The notes below the pieces were generated by a model. It worked only from the letters and a program-made list of their open reading frames with translations, did no database searches and was not told the DNA's origin. This document shows positions 1-5,171 of a stretch of 5,171 nucleotides of DNA, piece after piece. Each line of letters starts with the position of its first letter. Positions within the stretch are counted from its first letter, which is position 1. This stretch comes from Marinosulfonomonas sp. (lineage in GTDB: Bacteria > Pseudomonadota > Alphaproteobacteria > Rhodobacterales > Rhodobacteraceae), in assembly GCA_026989405.1 (NCBI GenBank), contig JALSJL010000080.1:1-5171 (forward strand), read 5' to 3'. A program made the position numbers and the translations under genes.

Positions 1-791
1 CGGGCTATCCGTCCTACCGTCAGATCCTGCGCGCGCTTGATCTGGAGCCGGTGGGGGTGGCGACGGCAATCGAAAACCGTCTGCAGCCGGTTCCCGGTGA
101 CATTCCACCAGATGTCGATGGACTTATCGTGGCATCGCCTGCCAACCCGTCCGGCACCATGTTGGACCGGGCGGCCCTGCAAGGGTTGATTTCGGCGTGT
201 CTCTCGCGGGACATCGCGTTCATTTCCGACGAAATCTATCATGGGATCACCTATCTTTCACCCGCCACAAGCGCGCTTGAAATCAGCGACGAGGTTTATG
301 TCGTCAATTCGTTTTCCAAGTATTTTTCGATGACCGGATGGCGGGTGGGTTGGATGGTCGTGCCCGATGCGCATGTCCGAACCATCGAAAGGCTGGCGCA
401 GAACCTGTTCATTTGCCCGCCACACGCCAGCCAGATCGCAGCGTTGGCCGCGCTGGAATGCGATGACGAGCTGCAGGACTATCTTGATGTCTACCATGAC
501 AACCGGGCGCTGATGCTCGAAGGGCTGCCCAGGGCCGGCTTTTCAAGTTTTGCGCCACCGGACGGGGCATTTTATGTCTATGCCGATGTGTCCGACCTGA
601 CGCAGGACAGCCGCAGCCTGGCTGCCGATATTCTTGAACATGCCGGGGTTGCGGTAACGCCGGGGGTTGATTTCGATCCGCATCGGGGCGCTACGACCCT
701 GCGGTTTTCCTATGCGCAGTCGACCGCCGATATCAGGGAAGGGCTCGCACGGCTGCGCAGATACATGACCGGGCGTTTCGGGATTTCATGA
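1..791 (+). CDS. PLP-dependent class I/II aminotransferase (5' truncated)
   Basis: The frame is open from the left edge (first full codon at position 3) to the TGA at 789-791, giving 262 codons. Family members are usually about 380-400 residues, so roughly the first 120 are missing; the GTG at 51 is internal, not the start. Fold-type I landmarks are present in order: an NPSG motif whose Asn is at 144-146; DEIY, whose Asp (228-230) should pair with the PLP pyridine nitrogen and whose Tyr (237-239) contacts the cofactor; SFSK with the Schiff-base Lys at 318-320; the following TGWRVGW segment; and a late Arg (702-704, in LRFSYA) at the position that binds the substrate alpha-carboxylate. All expected active-site residues in this part are intact, so the enzyme looks functional. 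It transfers an amino group between an amino acid and a 2-oxo acid, presumably in the cytoplasm. The specific substrate cannot be told from the sequence. Its stop overlaps or closely precedes the amidase gene, so co-transcription is likely. Confidence 0.93.
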   Translation, partial: GYPSYRQILRALDLEPVGVATAIENRLQPVPGDIPPDVDGLIVASPANPSGTMLDRAALQGLISACLSRDIAFISDEIYHGITYLSPATSALEISDEVYVVNSFSKYFSMTGWRVGWMVVPDAHVRTIERLAQNLFICPPHASQIAALAALECDDELQDYLDVYHDNRALMLEGLPRAGFSSFAPPDGAFYVYADVSDLTQDSRSLAADILEHAGVAVTPGVDFDPHRGATTLRFSYAQSTADIREGLARLRRYMTGRFGIS

Positions 792-820
792 GCCGGGAAA
801 CTGGCGTATGGTTGCGCTGC

Positions 821-826
821 AGGAAA
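821..826 (+). promoter_or_regulatory. Ribosome binding site for the amidase start at 836
   Basis: AGGAAA lies 9-14 bases upstream of the ATG at 836. It is the best purine-rich Shine-Dalgarno-like stretch in this junction. The competing ATG at 788 has only a weak CGGGA-like sequence before it, so this site favours the downstream start. Confidence 0.5.
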
Positions 827-835
827 AAGAAAACG

Positions 836-2053
836 ATGAGCAGTTTTACCAGATTTCTTGGCGCGGTGTTGACCGTTGCCGTTTGGCTGACCGGCGCGTC
901 TGCATCAGGACAGGAACTGACCGCCCTGGCACGGTTCCTGCCGGCCAGCAGCGCCGTTGAAGACGACGCGGCAGGTGCGACCATCCGTATCGGGCTGAGC
1001 CAGGGGGTGCCGTTCCGGCTGTTTACACTGGATGACCCGCGCCGCCTTGTGATCGATTTTCACGAAGTCGACTGGACGGGGTTTGACCCGGAACGGTTCG
1101 ATCGTTCAGATGCGGTTTCCGACACGCGCACCGGAATTGTAAGGCCGGGCTGGTCAAGAATGGTGCTTGACCTGGCCAGGCCGGTTGGTGTGGTCACGGC
1201 GGGTATTGAGCGCAAGACATCCGAAACCCGGGTCGTGATCCAGTTGGCCGAAACGACGCCCGACGACTATGCGGCGCAGGCTGGCGCCCCTGTCGGCTCG
1301 CTGGTGCCCGAGCGCGAGTTGCCTCAGCCCGCGCCTTCGCAAACGCCCGGCGGCAAGCTGGTTGTGGTTCTGGACCCGGGGCACGGCGGTATCGACCCCG
1401 GTGCAGAACGCGAAGGCGCGGTGGAAGCGGACCTGATGCTGATCTTCGCGCGCGAGTTGCAGGAAGCCCTTTTGCGCACCGGAAGGTTTGACGTGGTTCT
1501 GACACGGCAGAGCGATGAATTCGTGCCGCTGGAAGGCCGGTTGTCGATTGCACGGCGCGCCGGCGCCGACGTGTTCATTTCCCTGCATGCCGATGCGCTG
1601 ATCGAAGGCAGGGCGTCGGGTTCCACGGTTTACACGCTGTCCCCGCAGGCCTCCGACATTGCGTCGCAAAAGCTGGCGGAACGCCATGATCGGGCCGATT
1701 TGCTGGCCGGTGTTGATCTGGCCGGGCAGGATGACGTGGTCGCCAAGGTGCTCATGGACATGGCCCGCAACGAGACAGCGCCGCGCACCGAAAAGCTGGC
1801 AAGCGAGCTTGTCGAGGGGCTGCGCGCGACGGTCGGCGTCCACAAGCGCCCACATCTCAAGGCCGGGTTTTCGGTCTTGAAAGCGCCGGACATTCCGTCC
1901 GCATTGCTGGAAATCGGGTTTCTTTCGTCGCCGCGTGACCGCGAGCGGTTGCTTGACCCGGCATGGCGCGCCAAGGCGGCACAAGGCATCCGCGATGCGC
2001 TTCTGGCCTGGGCCGACCAGGATGCCGCCGACGCACAGCTCTTGCGGAAATGA
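836..2053 (+). CDS. amiC: N-acetylmuramoyl-L-alanine amidase, AMIN + Amidase_3 (AmiC-like)
   Basis: This is a 405-residue exported zinc amidase that hydrolyses the MurNAc-L-Ala bond of peptidoglycan, a reaction used mainly in daughter-cell separation. From the ATG at 836 the protein begins with a typical signal peptide: Arg6, a hydrophobic stretch at about 7-19, and probable cleavage after ASA (residue 23). An AMIN domain (about 49-138), known in the family for peptidoglycan/septum targeting, is followed by a Pro-rich linker (about 158-173) and Amidase_3 (about 174-395). The expected zinc and catalytic residues are visible: His183 in DPGHGG, Glu197, His251 in SLHAD and Glu359 in LLEIGFLS. Between the last two lies a long insertion (about 270-330, including ADLLAGVDL) that resembles the autoinhibitory helix region of AmiA/B/C enzymes. 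This suggests activation by an EnvC/NlpD/DipM-type LytM partner, which is inference. An alternative ATG at 788 adds 16 residues (MSRETGVWLRCRKKKT) and overlaps the aminotransferase stop as ATGA; 836 is preferred for its RBS and its compact signal peptide. The amiC symbol reflects family resemblance. Confidence 0.94.
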   Translation: MSSFTRFLGAVLTVAVWLTGASASGQELTALARFLPASSAVEDDAAGATIRIGLSQGVPFRLFTLDDPRRLVIDFHEVDWTGFDPERFDRSDAVSDTRTGIVRPGWSRMVLDLARPVGVVTAGIERKTSETRVVIQLAETTPDDYAAQAGAPVGSLVPERELPQPAPSQTPGGKLVVVLDPGHGGIDPGAEREGAVEADLMLIFARELQEALLRTGRFDVVLTRQSDEFVPLEGRLSIARRAGADVFISLHADALIEGRASGSTVYTLSPQASDIASQKLAERHDRADLLAGVDLAGQDDVVAKVLMDMARNETAPRTEKLASELVEGLRATVGVHKRPHLKAGFSVLKAPDIPSALLEIGFLSSPRDRERLLDPAWRAKAAQGIRDALLAWADQDAADAQLLRK

Positions 2054-2102
2054 CGGGCGGGAAATGGCGCGGGAATGTCCCCTTCGTTTTGACGCCGCCC
2101 GT
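2053..2102 (+). repeat. Long-loop inverted repeat in the amidase-mrcA gap
   Basis: ACGGGCGG at 2053-2060 is an exact inverted copy of CCGCCCGT at 2095-2102. The 34-base loop contains a small internal hairpin, GGGA (2071-2074) with TCCC (2078-2081). The structure begins at the last base of the amidase stop codon and covers most of the gap. No T-run follows, so it does not look like a standard intrinsic terminator. It could be an mRNA-stabilising or weakly attenuating structure, or chance in GC-rich DNA. Confidence 0.3.
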
Positions 2103-2117
2103 AACTATATGTAGAGA
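2089..2117 (+). promoter_or_regulatory. Candidate sigma70-type promoter for mrcA
   Basis: TTGACG (2089-2094) matches five of six bases of the -35 consensus. Seventeen bases later is TAGAGA (2112-2117), a weak -10 matching three of six. This would start transcription near 2124 and suits translation from the GTG at 2145. A better-looking -10, TATATG at 2106-2111, is only 11 bases from TTGACG, too close to pair with it, and would need a different, poor -35. The promoter is proposed from sequence only. Confidence 0.3.
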
Positions 2118-2144
2118 GTGACGCAGAAAAGGCGGGGCCACCGG

Positions 2145-4691
2145 GTGCTGAGATTCATTTTGTCGATTTTTGGCTGGTTTTTCAGCTTTGTCACCATCGG
2201 TGCAATGATGGCGGCGCTGACCATTGGCGCGATTTTCTGGATGTATGGCCGCGACCTGCCCAATCACGAGCAGCTTGCGCAATACGCACCACCGACCATC
2301 AGCCGGATTTATTCGGGCGAAGGCCGCCTGATGGACGAGTTCGCGCGAGAACGGCGGTTGTTCACGCCGATCGAGGAAATACCCGACCTTGTCAAATTTG
2401 CGTTCATTTCGGCCGAAGACAAGAATTTTTACCATCACAAGGGCTATGACCCGCGCGGCATGATCGCCGCGGCACTTGATGCGGCGCGCGGCGGGCGACT
2501 GCGTGGGGCCTCGACCATCACACAGCAGGTCATGAAGAATTTTCTGCTGTCGTCCGACCGTTCTGCCGAGCGCAAGATCAAGGAGCTGATTCTGGCAAGC
2601 CGGCTGGAGAAGACGCTGACCAAGGATGAGATCCTCGAACTGTATCTGAACGAGATTTTCCTTGGGCAGAACAGTTTCGGGGTGACGGCCGCGGCGCAGA
2701 CCTATTTCAACAAGACGCTTGACGAACTGAGCGTGGCCGAGGCCGCCATGCTGGCTGCCATGCCGCAGGCGCCTGGCAAATACCATCCGGTTCGCGGCAA
2801 GGAGCGCCTGACATCGCGGCGCAATTTCGTTCTGAAAGAGATGTTCGAGAACGGTTACCTGGATCGTGAAACCTACGATGCAGCCAAGGCAGAACCGTTG
2901 CGCTCGGTGCAGAACGGCGACTATGAGCCGTTTCGTGCGAAACTGCCCCGGCGCGACTATTTCACCGATGAAATTCGTCGCCAGTTGAGCCGGAATTTCG
3001 GCAAGGAAGAATTTTTCGAAGGCGGGCTTGCGATCCGGGCGACCGTGGACCCGGAACTGCAGGTCGAAGCGGCGCGCGCGTTGCGGGCGCAGCTTGAAAA
3101 ATACGACCGCGAAAAGCAGGGTGTCTGGCGGGGCACCGGCTTGCGGCTGGAGCCGGAGCAGCTGAGCGACGAAGAAAGCTGGCGCGCGGCGCTGGCCGAC
3201 ACAAGTGTTCCTCGCGACATCGAAGGCTGGCATGTGGCGGTTGTGCTGGATGTCACCGACAGTGACGCCCGGATCGGAATTGAAGGCATTGACGAAAAGG
3301 AAGGCGGGCACTGGATCGTTGCCAAGGATGTCAGGTGGGCTTCTGCGCTGCGCGAAGATGGCTCGGTCGGGCGCAAGGCAAGGGTGGCGGGCGACCTTTT
3401 GCAGGTGGGTGATATTGTTCATGTGCGTGCCATCACGAAAGACAGCGACGGCGCGTTCGTCCGCTGGTCGCTGCGCCAGATCCCCGAAGTTCAGGGCGCC
3501 TTCATGGCCATGGATGTCAACACCGGCCGGGTTCTGGCGATGCAGGGCGGCTTCAGCTATGAGCATTCGGTCTTCAATCGCGCAACCCAGGCCACGCGCC
3601 AGCCCGGATCGTCATTCAAACCGTTCGTCTATGCGGCGGCGCTGGACAGCGGCTTTACCCCGGCCACGATCATCGTGGATGCGCCTATTGAAATCGACAC
3701 GCCGCAGGGGCTGTGGCGGCCCAAGAACTCTTCCAACAAGTATTACGGGCCGACACCGCTGCGCACCGGCATCGAACAATCGCGCAACCTGATGACCATC
3801 CGCTTGGCTCAGGAGGTCGGGATGGATGTCGTGGCGGCCTATGCCGAACGCTTCGGGGTCTACGACAGGATGGGCCGGTTTCTGGCCAACTCGCTCGGAT
3901 CCGAAGAGACAACCGTGTTCAAGATGGTGGCCGCATATGCGATGTTTGCCAACGGCGGGGAGCGGGTAGAGCCGACACTGGTCGACCGGGTGCAGGACCG
4001 GTGGGGAAAGACGGTGTATCGGCACGACCAACGCGAATGCAGCGAATGCAGCAGCGATGAAATCGAGCCGGGGCGCATGCCGATTGTCGTGTCCAATCGC
4101 GAACGGGTGATGAATGCGGTGACGGCCTACCAGTTGACCTCGATGCTCCAGGGGGTTGTTCAGCGCGGCACGGCGGCGGGCAAGGTGCAACTGCCGGTGC
4201 CGGTCGCCGGCAAGACCGGCACCACGAACGATGCGCGTGACGTGTGGTTCATGGGGTTCACATCGCGCATCGTGGCCGGGTGCTACATCGGCTTTGACAA
4301 CCCGCGCTCGCTGGGACGTGGCGTATTTGGCGGCAATACCTGCGGGCCGGTGTTCAACCAGTTCATGCAAAAGGCGACGGCAAAATACGGCGGCGGTCCC
4401 TTCAAGGTGCCGCCGGGGGGCCGGTTCATCAAGATCGACCGGTATTCAGGGGCGCGGTTGCCTGACGATGCGGTCGGCGACAATGTGGTGGCAGAGTATT
4501 TCCGCGAGGGCGAGGAACCGGTGTTCGGCCTGATGTATGACGGCGGTTTCGCAATGTCGCAAAACCTGCCGCTGTTCATCCCCGAAGGCGACTATGTCGA
4601 GACGACAACGGTGCGCACATCTGACGGCAACGTCGTCATCGTGCCGAAAAAGGCCGATTTCGGCACGCTTTCGTCGGGCGGGCTTTACTGA
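2145..4691 (+). CDS. mrcA: Bifunctional class A penicillin-binding protein 1A
   Basis: This 848-residue inner-membrane enzyme polymerises lipid II into glycan strands and cross-links them in the periplasm. A short N-terminus leads into one membrane segment (about residues 5-32). The GT51 glycosyltransferase has all its signature motifs: EDKNFYHHKGYD (91-102, catalytic Glu91), GASTITQQ (121-128), RKIKE...LE (143-155, second Glu at 147) and KDEILELYLNEIFLG (160-174). An OB-like domain follows (about 295-440), then the transpeptidase, with SSFK (nucleophile Ser489, Lys492), SRN (546-548) and KTGT (690-693). Both activities should be intact. A CxxC pair (Cys632/Cys635) and a C-terminal tail of about 100 residues beyond the transpeptidase core are also present. 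The start is uncertain. GTG at 2145 yields MLRFILSIFG..., the beginning I expect for this family in Rhodobacteraceae, with AAAAGGCGGGG upstream. GTG at 2118 would add nine residues (MTQKRRGHR) but has no proper Shine-Dalgarno. It follows the amidase by about 90 bases and may be both co-transcribed and separately promoted. Confidence 0.96.
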   Translation: MLRFILSIFGWFFSFVTIGAMMAALTIGAIFWMYGRDLPNHEQLAQYAPPTISRIYSGEGRLMDEFARERRLFTPIEEIPDLVKFAFISAEDKNFYHHKGYDPRGMIAAALDAARGGRLRGASTITQQVMKNFLLSSDRSAERKIKELILASRLEKTLTKDEILELYLNEIFLGQNSFGVTAAAQTYFNKTLDELSVAEAAMLAAMPQAPGKYHPVRGKERLTSRRNFVLKEMFENGYLDRETYDAAKAEPLRSVQNGDYEPFRAKLPRRDYFTDEIRRQLSRNFGKEEFFEGGLAIRATVDPELQVEAARALRAQLEKYDREKQGVWRGTGLRLEPEQLSDEESWRAALADTSVPRDIEGWHVAVVLDVTDSDARIGIEGIDEKEGGHWIVAKDVRWASALREDGSVGRKARVAGDLLQVGDIVHVRAITKDSDGAFVRWSLRQIPEVQGAFMAMDVNTGRVLAMQGGFSYEHSVFNRATQATRQPGSSFKPFVYAAALDSGFTPATIIVDAPIEIDTPQGLWRPKNSSNKYYGPTPLRTGIEQSRNLMTIRLAQEVGMDVVAAYAERFGVYDRMGRFLANSLGSEETTVFKMVAAYAMFANGGERVEPTLVDRVQDRWGKTVYRHDQRECSECSSDEIEPGRMPIVVSNRERVMNAVTAYQLTSMLQGVVQRGTAAGKVQLPVPVAGKTGTTNDARDVWFMGFTSRIVAGCYIGFDNPRSLGRGVFGGNTCGPVFNQFMQKATAKYGGGPFKVPPGGRFIKIDRYSGARLPDDAVGDNVVAEYFREGEEPVFGLMYDGGFAMSQNLPLFIPEGDYVETTTVRTSDGNVVIVPKKADFGTLSSGGLY
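4033..4050 (+). repeat. Perfect 9-bp tandem duplication inside mrcA
   Basis: GCGAATGCA occurs twice in immediate succession (4033-4041 and 4042-4050). Being nine bases long it keeps frame and encodes a repeated Glu-Cys-Ser, producing the CxxC pair of PBP1A. A further AGC codon follows, so the protein reads ECSECSS here. Confidence 0.85.
4196..4223 (+). repeat. Perfect 9-bp inverted repeat over the KTGT codons of mrcA
   Basis: GGTGCCGGT (4196-4204) and ACCGGCACC (4215-4223) are exact reverse complements separated by ten bases. The right arm begins one base after the conserved Lys codon's second base and runs through the last Thr codon of the KTGT motif. It could form a strong hairpin in the mRNA. 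The constrained codons for Val-Ala-Gly-Lys-Thr-Gly-Thr explain part of it. Confidence 0.6.
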
Positions 4692-4697
4692 GCGGCG

Positions 4698-4719
4698 GCG
4701 GGCGGATGTGCTTGCCCGC
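4698..4719 (+). terminator. Weak hairpin after mrcA, possible partial terminator
   Basis: GCGGGC (4698-4703) and GCCCGC (4714-4719) form a six-base, all-GC stem with a ten-base loop, starting seven bases after the mrcA stop. The sequence after it (AGGTGATTGC) is not T-rich, so efficient intrinsic termination is doubtful and some read-through into prfB is likely. Confidence 0.25.
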
Positions 4720-4740
4720 AGGTGATTGCGTTGCTATCAG
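4712..4740 (+). promoter_or_regulatory. Candidate sigma70-type promoter for prfB
   Basis: TTGCCC (4712-4717), four of six matches to the -35 consensus, is followed after exactly 17 bases by TATCAG (4735-4740), four of six matches to the -10. A TG one base before the -10 (4732-4733) makes it an extended -10 element. Predicted transcription start is near 4747, leaving a leader of about 24 bases before the prfB ATG. The -35 overlaps the right arm of the preceding hairpin. Sequence-based proposal only. Confidence 0.35.
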
Positions 4741-4761
4741 GCGCAGGGATTTGAAGCGGAC

Positions 4762-4769
4762 AGGGCAGG
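4762..4769 (+). promoter_or_regulatory. Ribosome binding site for prfB
   Basis: AGGGCAGG lies directly upstream of the ATG at 4771. The AGGG part ends five bases before the start codon, a workable Shine-Dalgarno spacing, and supports this ATG as the start. Confidence 0.6.
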
Positions 4770-4770
4770 C

Positions 4771-5171
4771 ATGCGGGCAGAAACCGAAAACACCGTCGCA
4801 GCGATCCGGAAATCGCTGGATATTCTGAAACAAAGGCTCGATTGGGACAGCTCCAGCCACCGTCTCGAAGAATTCAATGCGATGATCGAAGACCCGGACC
4901 TGTGGAACGATCAGGAACGGGCCCAGAAACTGATGCGCGAGCGGCAGATGCTGGTCGATGCCATTGAAACCGTCAAATCGATCGAAACCCAGCTGCAGGA
5001 CAACATTGACCTGATCGAGCTGGGCGAAGCCGAAAATGACCAGGAAGTCGTCGCCGAGGCCGAACAGGCGCTGAGCGCGCTTGCCAGGACCGCCGCTCAG
5101 AAGGAACTTGAGGCTTTGCTGAATGGCGAAGCGGATGGCAATGACACGTTCCTGGAAATCAACGCCGGTGC
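4771..5171 (+). CDS. prfB: Peptide chain release factor 2 (RF2), 3' truncated
   Basis: The frame is open from the ATG at 4771 to the right edge and gives 133 complete codons of a protein that is usually about 370 residues. RF2 recognises UGA and UAA stop codons in the ribosomal A site and triggers peptide release. The visible part is the helical N-terminal domain 1: a start like MRAETENTVAAIRKSLDILKQ, then HRLEEFNAMIEDPDLW, a recognisable RF2 signature, then a Glu/Ala-rich coiled region ending in EALLNGEADGNDTFLEINAG, the usual lead-in to the AGGTES segment. The SPF stop-codon recognition motif and the catalytic GGQ lie beyond the window and cannot be checked. Where many bacteria have an in-frame UGA and a +1 frameshift near codon 25, this gene reads straight through (Leu23 CTC, Asp24 GAT). 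RF1 is excluded by the N-terminal sequence. The gene sits 79 bases after mrcA and may have its own promoter. Confidence 0.95.
   Translation, partial: MRAETENTVAAIRKSLDILKQRLDWDSSSHRLEEFNAMIEDPDLWNDQERAQKLMRERQMLVDAIETVKSIETQLQDNIDLIELGEAENDQEVVAEAEQALSALARTAAQKELEALLNGEADGNDTFLEINAG

Noticed and set aside
1154..1984. Antisense open frame of 276 codons opposite the amidase gene
   Set aside because: Shadow frame with the same compositional signs (many Arg, Gln, His) and no signal peptide, domain or plausible RBS.
1857..3566. Long antisense open frame of 569 codons on the - strand, opposite the amidase end and most of mrcA
   Set aside because: It lies entirely opposite two clearly functional genes, shows no recognisable domain, and is rich in His/Arg/Gln/Pro, as expected for the antisense of GC-rich codons. 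High-GC DNA routinely leaves such frames open.
3205..3792. Second + strand frame of 195 codons within mrcA
   Set aside because: An out-of-frame shadow, Arg/Ser/Trp-rich with no domain; mrcA is continuous through it, so no frameshift is needed to explain it.
3612..4370. Antisense open frame of 252 codons opposite the transpeptidase part of mrcA
   Set aside because: The + strand encodes intact catalytic motifs here; the antisense product is low-complexity His/Arg/Pro-rich and unrecognisable.
4698..4719. Full intrinsic terminator after mrcA
   Set aside because: The stem is only six pairs and no T-run follows; kept only as a low-confidence weak hairpin.
1..5171. Novel defence system, mobile element, CRISPR array or biosynthetic cluster
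   Set aside because: All four genes belong to well-known housekeeping families. No transposase, integrase, terminal inverted repeats, spaced direct repeats or unusual domain fusions were seen on either strand.

Overview
The window looks like a chromosomal core segment of an alphaproteobacterium, most likely of the Rhodobacteraceae/Roseobacter group. It has high GC by eye, tight same-strand gene packing, and a very characteristic class A PBP1A N-terminus and RF2 N-terminus. The taxonomic call rests on recognising protein sequence and was not computed. Every supported gene is on the + strand.

Layout: (1) positions 1-791 hold the C-terminal two thirds of a fold-type I, PLP-dependent class I/II aminotransferase, cut by the left edge. 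(2) Positions 836-2053 (or from 788, overlapping the aminotransferase stop as ATGA) encode an exported N-acetylmuramoyl-L-alanine amidase with an AMIN domain and an Amidase_3 domain. (3) Positions 2145-4691 (or from 2118) encode a bifunctional class A penicillin-binding protein, PBP1A (mrcA), with intact glycosyltransferase and transpeptidase motifs. (4) Positions 4771-5171 hold the first 133 codons of prfB (peptide chain release factor 2), cut by the right edge. The two gaps, 2054-2117/2144 and 4692-4770, are short and hold possible promoters and small inverted repeats. No gene-free stretch exceeds 300 bases.

Functionally, the central pair is a cell-wall module. One enzyme cuts the stem peptide from peptidoglycan, mainly needed for daughter-cell separation, and the next polymerises and cross-links new glycan. 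The flanking aminotransferase and prfB have no obvious link to wall metabolism; they are probably neighbours through conserved gene order and possible read-through.

I found no mobile element, CRISPR array, tRNA/rRNA, phage gene, defence gene or novel system. The points worth a second look are fine-scale: start-site choice and promoter architecture of mrcA, a prfB reading frame without the programmed frameshift, a 9-bp tandem duplication that encodes a CxxC pair in PBP1A, and a perfect hairpin lying over the KTGT codons.
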